Positions 53,480 through 64,000 of a DNA stretch of 64,000 nucleotides are shown in pieces. The notes below the pieces were generated by a model, which did not search any database, was not told the origin of the DNA, and saw only the letters and a list, made by a program, of their open reading frames with translations. Position numbers and translations under genes: made by a program. The DNA comes from Nannochloropsis oceanica. Lineage: Eukaryota > Sar > Eustigmatophyceae > Eustigmatales > Monodopsidaceae. The stretch spans positions 310,001 through 374,000 of the forward strand of contig CP038119.1 in the NCBI GenBank assembly GCA_004519485.1, in the 5' to 3' direction. The first letter of the stretch is position 1. The number at the start of each line of letters is the position of its first letter.

Positions 53480-56368
53480 ATGGCGGACCTCCTGGACCCC
53501 TCGCAGAAGAGGCGCGGTGGACTGGTAGGGAGAGGGGAAAGTCCGTCCAAGTGGGCGCGCCAAGACGAGGGCGCGGCCTCCGGCAAAAGCAGCATCATAA
53601 GAGCTGAGGTGGTCGTGGCGCCCGGCGCAGGGAGCGCAGAAAACAGAGAAGGCGCGAAGGAGAATGAGACGCCTTTTCCTACTAGCTTGACCGCCATGTC
53701 TGAGGCGACCTTGCCGTCGGATAGCTGTACAAGGAGTAACACTAGCTATGAAAGCCTTGTCACCATCGGCATGGTGCCTGACGGGATTGAAAAAGGGGAA
53801 GGAGGCGCAGTAACATCAGTAGGAGGAGCAGCAGAAAACCGGCCCATGCACGGACACGACGTATACGACAACGTGCAAAAACAGGGCGTCGACGAAAACA
53901 AGGAGGAGGAGGAGAAGAATATCACGGCTGAATCAAGGCAGCAGCAGCAACAGCAGCACCAGCAATCGCGGCCGATGAAGGAGCAGGAGGTCGATGATAC
54001 TCCTCCCTCCTCCTCTTCGGCTCTCTCCTCTTCCCTACCCTCGCAGCCACACCGACACCGACAGCAGCAGCAGCAGCAGCAGCAACAGCAACAGCAACAA
54101 TCGCATTTCAATAGTCCGGAAGCCCCTCGTATGGACGGTGTAGGTCACTGGCTGCTGATGCAGAGGCTCAAGGGTGTGGATCCCTCACTACTCCTCCTCT
54201 CCTTGCTCGAAGACGCCGGCCTTGCCCTTACCATGCCTCTGTCGGCTATGTCTCAAGACACCCAATGGACACTCATCCGTCGCCTCGTACTACGCGACGT
54301 GATGATTTATCGGAAAAAGATACGCCACGTCAACACGCTCGATGACGTCGTCGGTCTTATTGCAAGGTCGCGGCGTATCCTCATCCTGACCGGTGCCGGC
54401 TTGAGCGTTGCGTGCGGCATTCCCGATTTTAGAAGCGAGAATGGGATATACGCGAGACTCGGTGAATATCATTTACCAGACCCTCAAAGCATGTTTGATT
54501 TGTCGTTTTTCCAGGGAAACCCAGAGCCATTTTTTCAATTCGCCCGGGAGTTGCTCCCTGGGAAGCATCGTCCGAGCAGGTCGCATCGTTTTATAACCTC
54601 CTTGGAGAGGCGGTCGAAACTGTTGCGGTGCTACACACAGAATATCGATGTAAGTTTCTGTGAGGACTTCCTCACCCTTCTTGACCTTTCACCCTCCCTT
54701 CCTTCCTCCCTTGCTGCTTGTCGAGCGCTCTTCCCGAACTCGATTTTAACCCGTGCCCGCCCTATCTCCCTCCCCCCTTCCCTCATTTCCAACTGCAGTC
54801 CCTTGAGCTGGTCGCCGGCCTGTCCCAAGACAAATTATTACAGTGTCACGGCTCCTTCGAAACGGCTACCTGCCTCGACTGCCGCCGGAAATTCAAACTC
54901 GATGAGATCCGTGATGCCATCAATATGCAGCGAGTCCCCCTCTGTCCCGACTGTTGCCCTGACCAGTCTGAGGAAGCAGTAGCAGCAACAGCAGTCAAAG
55001 ATGGTCTACCTCCTTCTTCCTCCCTCCTCTCCTCCCTCCCTTCAAAGCAGAGAGGGCTCATCAAACCGGACATCATTTTCTTCGGGGAATCCCTTGGGGA
55101 CCGTTTCACGCGTGCCATGGACCACGACAAGCAGCGCGTAGACCTCCTCCTCGTCCTTGGTTCCTCGCTGAAGGTAAAAAGCCACAGGTCGAGATGGACG
55201 CCTCGACGCACGCACCAACTCCCATTCCCTCCCTCCCTCCCTCCCCCCCTCCATCCCTTCGTCCTAGGTCGGCCCTGTCAACAAAATCTTGCAATGGCTC
55301 CCGGAGCGGGTGCCTCAGATCCTTATCAACCGGGAGGTGGTCGGAGCACCGAACAAGTTTGACGTGGAGCTTCTGGGTGACTGCGATGCAGTCATCAATG
55401 AGATCTGGAAACGGTTGCGTTGGAGGGAGGAGGAGGAGGAGGGGGAGGAAGAGGTAGGGACGGAGGACGGGCTGCCGGGGATGGGTGGAGGGGATGGAGG
55501 GAGAAGAAAGGAGGAGGAGTGGGAGTTTGAGCATCCGAATCGGTACTATTTTGTGAATGGGAAGAGGCCGATTGCAGACGAAGACGAGGACGAGGACGAG
55601 GAGGGGGAGCAGCAGCAGCAGCAGCAGCAGCATCAGCAGCAGAGGCATGTCAGGGTGGCTCACCATGTAGGGGAGACGGAGATGGAGGAGGCGGCGAGGG
55701 AGGACGAGGAGGAGGAAGATCGAAGGAGGGGTGAAGCAGACTGGGAAGTTGGGGAGGAGGTAGTGGAGCCTACTGTCGTTGCAGCTGCTGCTGCTTTAGC
55801 TGCTGCCGAGGAGGAGCAGCAAGAGGACGTGGAGGAGGCAGCAATGGAGGCTGAGGAGGAGGAAGAAGATGCAAGCGCCTCAAACAACCAAAAATTCCAC
55901 CTGCAGCAGCACCAACAGCACCAGCAGCACTCCCAAAATCTTCTCCTCTTCTCCCCCCTGTCTGCTCCTCAATCTCCGGCTGTGACGCTAGACCTCCATC
56001 CCCTCGGCCCCCCCGCTCTCCTTTCCCCCCTTGGCTCCCCTCTGCTCTCGCCATCCCTATCATCGCTGTCAGCGGCCGAAGGAGGCCGAGGGAGGGAGGG
56101 AAGGAGGGCTATTTTGCATGAGAACAAATCTGCAGCAGGAGGAGCTGGGGGGATGACCTCCTCTTGTGCCTTAACCTCCTTCCCTTGTTCGTCAACGACC
56201 TCGTTTATGCCTCTGCCTATGTCTCCACGGTCAAACAGCACGGCCAGCACGCCGAAGGGGGGAGGCGTGTTTGAGGAGGGGGAGGGAGGAAGAGAAGGAG
56301 GGGGGAAGATCGGGGGGAGGAGGAGTCGGTTGGCGGAGTTGGAGGACGAGGAGTTTCATCTACCTTAG
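53480..56368 (+). CDS. Sir2-family NAD-dependent deacetylase, SIRT1 type
   Basis: Three exons, 53480-54649, 54799-55173 and 55268-56368, 881 residues. Removes acyl groups from lysines, consuming NAD; class I (SIRT1/Sir2) members act mainly on nuclear proteins. A long low-complexity N-terminus with poly-Gln precedes the core. Core about 295-560: ILILTGAGLSVACGIPDFRS and NGIYARLGEYHLPDPQSMF (NAD site), PFFQFARELLPG, CYTQNID, catalytic His in QCHGSFETATC (about 407), Zn ligands CLDC and CPDC (the second sits in CPDCCPD), KPDIIFFGESLG, LLLVLGSSLK, then QILINREVVGAPNKFDVELL and GDCDAVINEIW. All catalytic residues are present. The C-terminal 280 residues are acidic, Gln/Ala/Ser-rich and not conserved. 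Exon junctions fall inside the conserved core and read through cleanly (NID-SLELVAG, SSLK-VGPVNK). Confidence 0.92.
54060..54102 (+). repeat. (CAG/CAA)n poly-Gln tract in sirtuin
   Basis: About 13 Gln codons in the N-terminal extension; a second smaller Gln run lies at about 53938-53966 and another in the C-terminal tail near 55609-55640. Confidence 0.88.
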
Positions 56369-57399
56369 GGTGAGGAGGGGAAAGAGATGGAGTAATGGAA
56401 GCAGTAGCAGCAGCACCACCACCATTGGGGAAGAGAAGAAGGACAACAGAGCGAATGTAAAGAAGATGTGCATAGAAGGACAGGTGCATGCTTCCGCAGC
56501 GCCAAAAGGAAGAAGATTTTGAAGCAGCCACGGAAAGAAAATCTGGATGTCGAAAATGGAGCCCAAGAAGTGTGTGAGAGAGAGAGGGACAGAAATAGGG
56601 AGGTGGGAGATGAGAAGAAACTTTGACGGAAACATACCACATAAACGTGAAGGAGGAAAATACGATCTTGAATGCTGCTGTCGCTTATATGAGTACGAGG
56701 CAGACGCAGGGTGAGCCTGACGAGAGGTTTCCTCGGAAGGGATTAAAGATACAGGAAAGGTAAGGGGAGAGTGGAAACACGCAGCCACGCTTTACATTCA
56801 AGGGCAGCATACACCGTCAGCACTAGTAGCAGCAGCGAAAGCAGCAGTGCCATAGCGCGACAAGGGCAGCGGCAGCAAATCGAAGGGTAGTGCCAAACCA
56901 TTAACACTCAAAAATGAAATCGATAGATTAGAGAGGTTGCGCTTCTCGTCTGGATGAGTGGACAAAGTCTCACTTCCTCCTTTGTCGTGTGGGGGGGGGG
57001 GGGCTATACTACACCACTCTGATCGCAAGATTTTAAGACGAGGAGAAGAGGGAATTTTTTTAAGTCACGACGCGCGCACAAATAAAATTTTCGAATGAGA
57101 AAAAATGTCCCTACTCTAACATTTTAGGGGAAATAGAAATAAACGCAACAATCGGCGATGCACTCATCACAAGACACATACCATGGGAAACGCTAGTCGT
57201 TCTTTCTCCTTCGTTGTTTTCTATAACTTGCTCTATGTCCCCATTCGTCCACCAAGTTTTCCCTCCGACCCTTCTTCCCTTTCCCATTGCACGCTCCTCC
57301 ACCTCCATCTCCCCTTGGCTGCCAAATCAACGACACAATCCTGGCTACTCATATATTCTTTTCAGCTCATCATACTCCTCACCCACTCATGCTTCACCC
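56369..57399. other. Long convergent gap, sirtuin / ADP-ribosylglycohydrolase
   Basis: 1.03 kb between 3' ends. A G12 run is at about 56991-57002. A/T-rich around 57040-57120 with aataaaat at 57080-57087 as a possible polyadenylation motif. No gene or structured RNA recognised on either strand. Confidence 0.5.
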
Positions 57400-58735
57400 C
57401 TACCCCTGGGCACAGACCCCACCTCCCTCCCTCCCTCCTCTTCCCGCGTTTTTCACCGCCAAGTCTACAAACACATTCACTTCCTTTCGAATCTCCTTCT
57501 CACCCACCAATCCCTCCACCCACCGGTTCGGCAGCTTCTCCAGCCCGTGCCTCGCTCCTAAAACTGCACCGAGCAAAGCCCCTCGGGCTACATTCTCCCC
57601 TCCTGCATTCGTCGATCTAATCAGGGCCTCCTCTGGAGAGTTCTCTCCGTACTTGTGTAAATAATATAATAGTGTAGGGAAAGAAGAATCAATGTAACAG
57701 GCACACATCGGATCTTCTCTGGTGTTTTGCATCATTCGTTTCACGTTCAGACCAAGCGCCGCCCCTGCTTTCTCGCATGTCTCCTGCAGATTTCGCCCAA
57801 GGAGAGAGGCGTGGACGATGCCTACGTAGACTTCCCCGTATCGGGGCAGGAGAGAAGGCGATTTCCGATTCATGTTAATGGCATCAAAGATGTCCTTTTT
57901 CAACGCCGCTGTTGCGCTGTTGCTCGAGGACGAGGAAGAGGGGAGATGGGAGACGGCGATAGGGATGAGTGGGACTAGGGCATCGATAGTGTCGACGTTG
58001 TGACCATCATTGTCGGCGCAATGGTTGGGGTCTTTCCCTTTGACATGGTTCGCGAAAAACATTCGATGACAGGTCCCGGCATACACGTCGTTGTGACTGT
58101 TTGGAGTGGTCATGAAGCTGATGTAAGCAGAGAGATAGTCGTCTTTATTGAACCGTCCGTCGTTTTTGTTCATGCTTCGGAGGAGTAGTCGTTCGAGGGA
58201 GGCTTCGAGGGTGCCTTCCCCTGCCTTGAGTCCGTGGTGGTAATGGAACTGGCCGCCTCTCAGCCAAAACTTTCGCTTGCCGTGATTTATGACATCTCCG
58301 ATTATGTCTCCCTTGTCGCTCCCGCGACCACCCCCACCTGTGTTACTTAGATTCATGATGGAGCCGGCAAAAGTTGCTTTGGGCGCATTATAGTCTGTAA
58401 TGGTACCAAAATCCCGTTGGAGCTGGCGTTGGTCGTAGTACCTGTGATGAGAGGGGAGGAGCGGGGGAAGGAAAGAGATTGAATCACAGAGAGACAGGCA
58501 TGGTATTCTTGCCAGCCGGAAAAAGCTTATCTGGACTCCCACTAAACGTTTGGAACAATCATTGGCATGTTAAATTCAAAGCTTGCTCCGTGATCTACCC
58601 TCCTACAAGGACATACCAGTGGACCGGCATGGCAAGCGCGTCCCCCACAAGCGAACCCCACAAGGCCCCTCGCAACTTGTCGACTAGCGCTTCCATGGCG
58701 ACTGCTCCCACGACTCCAGGATTGATCAGACGCAT
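57400..58735 (-). CDS. ADP-ribosylglycohydrolase (DraG/ARH) family protein
   Basis: Two exons on the minus strand, 58735-58617 and 58441-57400, 386 residues; the GTATGT...CAG intron joins MPVHW to YYDQRQLQRDFG. The family hydrolyses ADP-ribosyl bonds on proteins or small molecules using two Mg ions. The start carries the hallmark LRGALWGSLVGDALAMPVHW. NSHNDVYAGTCHRMFF lies in the middle, where the family often has a metal-binding acidic pair, and GHNVDTIDALVPL matches the C-terminal metal motif, normally GxDxDT-like, with Asp-Thr kept. The N-terminal W-x-DDT signature of animal ARHs is not evident, so it belongs to a divergent branch and activity is not certain. The C-terminus (ARGALLGAVLGARHGLEKLP, RWVEGL) is typical of the fold. 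A Ser run and Gly/Arg tail come from repeats. Confidence 0.84.
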
Positions 58736-59628
58736 GCACGTCGAGGATGGAGGCTGTGTTGGGTAGTTGTGAGGGGTATGCTTGTGGCGTGAGCTGACGT
58801 GGAAAATACAGGATAAGCAGTTTGCTCAGCTGAGTGAGGGTAACTTTATTTTGTCGCTGTTGAGGCGTTGTATAGAGGAGCAGGGGCGCCTGTGGGTGAG
58901 GTGTGTGGGGTGGGGTAAATATCTGACTGGACTATGGCGAGGGAACAACTGAATCGAATCGGGTACGTTCCTTCACAGCTATATGTATTGCTATATAGCG
59001 TCTGTTTCTTTTTGAAATCGATGCGCGCATACTCTCCCTGCTCTTTTTTTCTTTCTTTCTTTTTTTAGACCTTATGAAGGGAATTGAGATTGACTGCGAA
59101 CGCTTGATGTGTGCATCCATTGAGAGTTACAGGACGAGGTGTAAGACGAGAAAGCAAAAACAATGCCGCGGGATACCGGCTGGCAAGCACCTTCGCAACA
59201 CCAGACCCTTTGATTTGCCCATCTCGGAGGCGTCACCTATTTACGCTCATTGGTTGCGTTGCACATGTCCTTTCTTTCCTGTATAAATGGCCCCTTCTTT
59301 TACTTTCTTCAAAGTCTGCTGTATGCTTCGACTCTGCACCTCATCGGTGTACAAAGATCTCTACCTTTTTTTTTTTCCTTTTCGTTGCCTGATGTGTCCT
59401 GCGCCGCGTTAGGCAAGCATATCACTTCTTTCTACCTTCTCCCTTTCCCTCCGTCGCTTTCTCTAACTTTCTCCATGTCGCTTTCATTTTCCAAAATCTT
59501 CTTCTGCCTCCTCTAAGGCTATTCTCAAACTGATCTCTTCCATCCCGCTCATTCCGTCTAACACCATGACAACAAAATGCGTCATCGCACGCACATCACA
59601 TCCCCAACCCCTTCTCAATTATTCACGT
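58736..59628. other. Gap between ADP-ribosylglycohydrolase and CLU genes
   Basis: About 893 bases, rather A/T-rich, upstream of the glycohydrolase start and downstream of the CLU stop (both minus). Tttctttctttcttttttt at about 59050-59067 is a pyrimidine microsatellite. No gene recognised. Confidence 0.5.
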
Positions 59629-62600
59629 TCACCTCTTCTTCCCTCCCTTCTTCTTCTTTCCCCCCCCACCCACCCTCGCCTGTTCCGTCGCCTCTACGTC
59701 AGTAACCCATGAATTATCCGGCGCTACTACCGGCGCTCCCGTACTCACACTACTATTACCACTGCTATTATTATTCTTCCCTCCCGCTCCCCCCACTCCT
59801 CCCTTGCCTTCCGCCGCCACCGCCGCCGCTAAAGCGGCATTCGCAGCCAAGGCTTGAGCTTGCTTGGTTGTCGCTCGCTCGACTGCTTTTTGAGTGAGTT
59901 CAGTCATGAAACGCGAGGCTTCTGCCACGCGCGGATGCTCCTCTCCTAGGATGTCCCTGAAAATTACATAGGCGCGTTTTTCGTGTGTGAGCGCTTCTTT
60001 GTACAGGGTGCAGCTTGCTTCGAGCACTGCGAGCTGGTGGACCATTTGAGCCTCGGTGACGCGATCCGGGTGATGTTGAGCTTTGTCGAAGGCGAGAACG
60101 AGGCACTGGTAAGCTTCCCTCACGTGGCCCAGCTCCTGGTACGCACTCGAGAGCTTCAGGTATTGAGGAGGAAGCTCAGGAGAATAGGGGCCAGCGATCA
60201 TCTCCAAGAGGTAGATGCACGCGTGGAAGTGGAAAACGGCCTGGTCGTACTTGGCGCCTTTTTGGACCTGTTGAAGGAAGAGCCCCAGGACGTGGTGCGC
60301 ATTGATGGCTTCAAAGGAGTCGAAGCCCGCTGTCTGCCAGTATATGACAAGGGCCTTCTCGATCTGTCCTATCCCCGCCTCCGGGTCCCCGGCCTGGCAC
60401 AATATCGTCCCTGACAGCTCCAGGCAATGGGCGACTTCCGTGTGGATCGGTCCAAGGGTCTGTGTGAACAGTTCGGTGGCCTCGCTAACGTACTGAAACG
60501 CCGGGGCTACGTTTCCCGTTTGCATCAAAACCGTCGCGGAATGCACCAGGTCCTTCGCCTCGTCCAGAACGGAGGAAGGAAGGCAGTGCTTGGCCACGGG
60601 GGACACTTCGGCGATATCCCTCACTGAGAAGGGTTCACGTTTGTTGGAGCTCAAATCATAGGCACGCGCATAGATTCTCAGCCCTAACTTCTGACACACA
60701 CGTCGAAGCAACGCGTAAGGGTTTTTGCTAGGCGTCCCCCCCCCAGCCTTTAGGAGGGTAGAAGAAGAGTAGCGATACCGCTGCCGAATATCGGCAATCA
60801 CACGTCCACGCAGTTCCTCCAGGCTCAGCTCAATGCCAGGGGTAGAGGGAGGGGATTTCTCCGTAGGTGCGCTGAAGAAAGCGGCAGCAGTAGCGGCAGC
60901 CTCAGCAGCAGCAGCGGCAGCAGCAGCAGCGGCGGCGGGGGAAGAGGTGGTGGCAGATAAGGAAGGGGGAGAGGATGGGGTCCCATTCATTTCTTTGCTG
61001 GCCTTGTTCTTCTTGCCCTTGCCCTTCTTCCCGCCGCTGCCGCCAGTGCCGCCAGCAGCAGCCGCAGCTGGAGCCGGAGCCGGAGCAGCAGTTGCAGCAG
61101 CAGCCTCAGCATTTTCCAGGGGGACAAGAGAAGAAGCGTTGGCAGAGGCACTCGGCGCCTTCTTCTTCTTCTTCTTCTTTCCTCCACTTGCCCCTACCAC
61201 TCTTGCTGCTTCCGACGGCTCCTTCGCTTCTACCGTCCCCAGCACCGCATTCAGGCAGGCCACGAGCGTCGCCGCCGGAGCCATCCTCAGGTCCGGTCGA
61301 TTCTTCAGTAAGTCAAACACCAAATGCTTCACTGCCCGGGCAATCATTTCCGTCTCACACAGCTGCACGAAATACTCCGGCACCCGAAACCGTTTCCCAC
61401 CCCCCGATCCCTTTCTCTCCTCCTTCCCTCCCTCCTGCGCGAGCTGGGCCAAGCGTCCCAGATAGCGAATATTGATCCCAGACTGGTGCAAATTAGCTGT
61501 CAAGGTCTCTCCATCGATCGGATTCAATCCCCCCGTCTTCACGTCCTCCACAAAAGCAGGAAGGAGGTCATGCCATAGATACCGCCCTAACACCCGAATC
61601 TGCTCCTCGTCCTTCGCAAGCTGGTCAAGGTCCGTGATTCCCTCCAGAGGCAAAAAGGCATTAGGATTGATCTTCATCCTCTCTAGCAGCTCCTCCTCTT
61701 CTTCTTTCAATTTTTCCTTTGTCGCCTTATCCAGTGTCAGCTCCTCCTCCTCCTCGTCACCCTCCTTCTCCTCTCCTTTCTCCTTCTTTTGCTTGGCCTT
61801 GAACGCCCCCACGATCTTCTCCCTCAGTCCCATCACCTTGCTCCGCACGAACAACCGCAGTAACTCCGGCCTCAGCACCACCGAAAAATCATCCTCTAAT
61901 GCAGGCACTCCCTCCATGGGCTTCGTTCGTTCCCACACACCCGTCCCACTGCCCTGTGGCTGCTCCCAATTCTCCTTAATCCAGTTCGGATCTCGGGGAG
62001 TCAAGCGCACAAGGTCTAAGAGATAACACCGCGCGTCCGCCCCCTTGATACCCTTCCACTCCACAGGTCCTACAAACTTGATTGTCTCTTGCCCTTCCTC
62101 CCCTCCCTCCTTGCCGTCTTTCCCCTCGCCCTCGACTTTTTCCCCTCCCTCATTCTTCTTCCCCTTCGACGCCCGCACAGGCAGCACTGGCACGTCCCTC
62201 TCTGCCAAAAATAGCGAATTACTCGCTTGCTTCAAGAGAGCATGCATCTCCTCCTTTGCCTGCAGCTTCACCCCTGGTTCGACCGAGCCGTACATGAGCC
62301 GAGACTGTTGATCTCCTGAAAGGATACCCGGAATAACGCTTTGTGCGACCAACCTCACCCCCAAGTAATCAATCACGGAGGTTGCCAGTGTGTACAACTG
62401 CTGCTGCTGCTGCGGTTTCGGCACAGAGGCGGCAGCATCGATTCCAGCAACAGTGACGCCGCCTTCCGCAAGAGTTGCAGCAGCGGTTACAGCAGCAGCA
62501 GCAGCTGCTGCTGTAACCGCAGCATTATCTGCGGCATCCGACAGCAGCTTGTTCAATGAAACGATATTGCGGACTTCATGCGTGGCATTCTTGAACGCCG

Positions 62601-63999
62601 GCCCATCCCCCCCCACCACCTTGAACGTGTTTTGGGTATCCAAGGCGTAACTAAAGAAAATATTGTTGAATACATACACGTGATTTCTCCTCGCCTCGTC
62701 GGGATTGATCGGAGTCACGAATCCGCCCACCACAGCCTTGGCACCTGCGACAGCCGCCTCCCCGAAATCGCCAAGAACCTTAGAAAGGATCTTAGCGCGT
62801 ACCACACGCTCTCCGACGGTGGTGGCGGGCATCTCTCGTGCCCCTTGGTAATCTTCATTCCAGTCACGCAATGCCCCTCGGTCGTCCATGCCGAAGCTCT
62901 GTGCTAGGTCATCAGCCGCCCGCCTGGGAAGGGGGGGAGGGAAGGAGAGAGAAAGGGAGAAGGAGGGTAAGTGCAAGAAACAAGTACAAAAAACTATCCT
63001 GAAAGGAGATGAGGGAGGGAGGGAGGAAAGGGGGGAGGGAGGGAGAGAGGGAGGGAAGGAGAGAGGTGAGGACCGAGCAGAAGGAAGCATCAGGGTACTA
63101 ACCCGTCATCAAACACGTGTCGTGTCATCAACGCATGCTCTTCCGCAGCAGCAGTCGCAGCCGCTGACAAGGAGTAGGAGGAGGAGGAGGAGGGAGGGAT
63201 GAAGGGGGGGGGGACAAGCCAGGGGATTTTTAGGGCTAGGGCTGAGTCGATTTTGCCTTCCCCGATGCTGGTGGCGAGGCTCTTGATCGGGTCATGCAAC
63301 TGAGTATGATATCGTGTAGCGAGCACAGCGGCTTGCCAAAGCTTGGGAAAGGAGGGGACGGCGGACCCGAGAAGGGGAAGCAATTCGTGGGAAAAGTGAG
63401 AGGAGGGCGAGGCAGGGGAGGGATCAAAGGAGGAAGAGGTGGTGTTGTTGACGTAAAATCCGGCGGGCGTGGCGGTAATGTAGAGCGTTTGGCCGTCAAG
63501 GGTTTTGGCCTCGAGGTAAAGTAGGTCACCTTGCAGGCGGCGGGAGGCGGGTGGGGGATTCCATCCCGAGTAGGTAAGGGAGGAGAGGCAGGGAGGGACG
63601 ATGAATTCCGCGGTCGGCTCGGCAGCGGGGCCGATGACAGTGGGGTAGAGCTTGTCGAGGGAGATTTGGATAGGTAGATTGATGGAGGGGACCCGTTCTA
63701 GCATGGCTTTGATCTGCTCCTGGGTCAGGGCGGCATCCTCTTCTGCTTTGTTTGCTTCGGCTTCTGCTTCTGCCGCAGGTTCCGCAGAGGTGATGGTCGC
63801 AGTGGCCGCTGCTGCTGATGCTTCGTCCTGTTGCTGTTGTTTCTCTTGCTGCTGCTTGGTCTGAGTCGGTGGAAGGACTGGAGGGTACATGAACAGCTCC
63901 TTCAGCCTTCGCACATGCGCTCGAGCCCGACGCACATCATAGTCCTCCAAGACCATCAACAACCGCGAGCCATCAACCAACACCCCCTCATACTCACTC
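59629..63999 (-). CDS. CLU: Clustered mitochondria protein CLU/CLUH, 5' end missing
   Basis: Minus strand, enters from the right edge: exon 63999-63103 (N-terminus outside the window), then 62923-59629, joined by GTTAGT...CAG to read HVFDDGRAADDLAQSFG. About 1397 residues are visible. CLU/CLUH binds mRNAs of nuclear-encoded mitochondrial proteins and prevents mitochondrial clumping. Visible parts: N-terminal segment (LVDGSRLLMVLEDYDVRRAR), the CLU domain with DWNEDYQGAREMP, VFNNIFFSYAL, IDYLGVRLVAQSVIPGIL and YGSVEPG, then the region with HQSGINIRYLGRLAQLAQ and VFDLLKNRPDL. The C-terminal tetratricopeptide block is at nt about 60550-59900 (LHSATVLMQTGNVAPAFQY, TQTLGPIHTEVAHCLELSG, YSPELPPQYLKLSSAYQELG, ALTHEKRAYVIFRDILG, EEHPRVAEASRFM). 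Lys/Ala-rich inserts and a Lys-rich tail interrupt it. Conserved order leaves little doubt. Confidence 0.94.
62935..63070 (+). repeat. GGGA/GGAGA purine repeat in CLU intron
   Basis: The intron between the two visible CLU exons is largely imperfect GGGA, GAGA and GGAA units on the plus strand (C/T-rich when read as the minus-strand transcript). This is the same intron style as elsewhere in the window. Confidence 0.8.
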
Positions 64000-64000
64000 A

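Noticed and set aside
1-64000. Transposons, LTR elements, viral insertions, tRNA/rRNA genes, organelle DNA insertions
   Set aside because: I looked for reverse transcriptase, integrase, transposase or capsid motifs, terminal repeats and tRNA-like B-box plus cloverleaf patterns and found none I can support; covariance-model and repeat searches would be decisive.

Overview
This is nuclear DNA from a gene-dense eukaryote, most likely a stramenopile (heterokont) alga. A eustigmatophyte such as Nannochloropsis/Microchloropsis is my best guess. The guess rests on compactness (27 gene calls in 64 kb, intergenic gaps of about 0.2-1.05 kb), zero to four short GT-AG introns per gene that mostly sit near the 5' end, and abundant GGGA/GGAGG and CAG-type microsatellites that run through introns, UTRs and coding exons. 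It is inference from style and gene content, not a species match. I see no prokaryotic operons, mobile elements, CRISPR arrays, tRNAs or rRNAs.

Layout, left to right. 0-12.7 kb, all plus strand: 3' end of exportin-2 (2-1315), a HORMA-domain meiotic chromosome-axis protein (2134-4704), a CK1/VRK-like kinase fused to an FHA domain (5756-7774), the DDX10/Dbp4 rRNA-processing helicase (8254-10840) and the CARM1/PRMT4 arginine methyltransferase (11240-12693). 13-31 kb is rich in cytoskeletal genes: the cilia protein CFAP52 (13125-15266), ARL2 (minus), a UFD1-UBX fusion, a 1659-residue CLASP, then complex I subunit NDUFS4 (minus), a damaged DUF676 lipase-like gene, and gamma-tubulin complex protein 3 (minus). 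31-45 kb: a four-exon cystatin, ALDH22, ALG5 (minus), a long coiled-coil protein behind a large (CTT)n/(CCT)n tract, a family-16 methyltransferase (minus) and an acidic protein with a signal peptide. 44.7-64 kb: RNA polymerase subunit RPB9 (minus) back-to-back with TIM10, a TM9SF nonaspanin (minus), ESCRT-III VPS24/CHMP3, a ferredoxin/metallo-beta-lactamase fusion (minus) back-to-back with a SIRT1-type sirtuin, an ADP-ribosylglycohydrolase (minus), and the CLU/CLUH protein (minus), which runs off the right edge.

Most genes are conserved housekeeping loci, and neighbours do not form a pathway in the bacterial sense. Themes do recur: microtubules and cilia (CFAP52, ARL2, CLASP, GCP3), mitochondria (NDUFS4, TIM10, CLU) and ubiquitin/endomembrane functions (UFD1-UBX, VPS24, TM9SF, ALG5). 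Nothing here is clearly a new defence or mobile system. The most unusual items are the multidomain fusions (kinase-FHA, UFD1-UBX, ferredoxin-MBL, ARM-like N-terminus plus methyltransferase), the broken or micro-intron DUF676 locus, and the low-complexity tracts that have expanded into coding sequence. Exon boundaries were assigned by hand from splice consensus plus recalled family sequences; no search was run.
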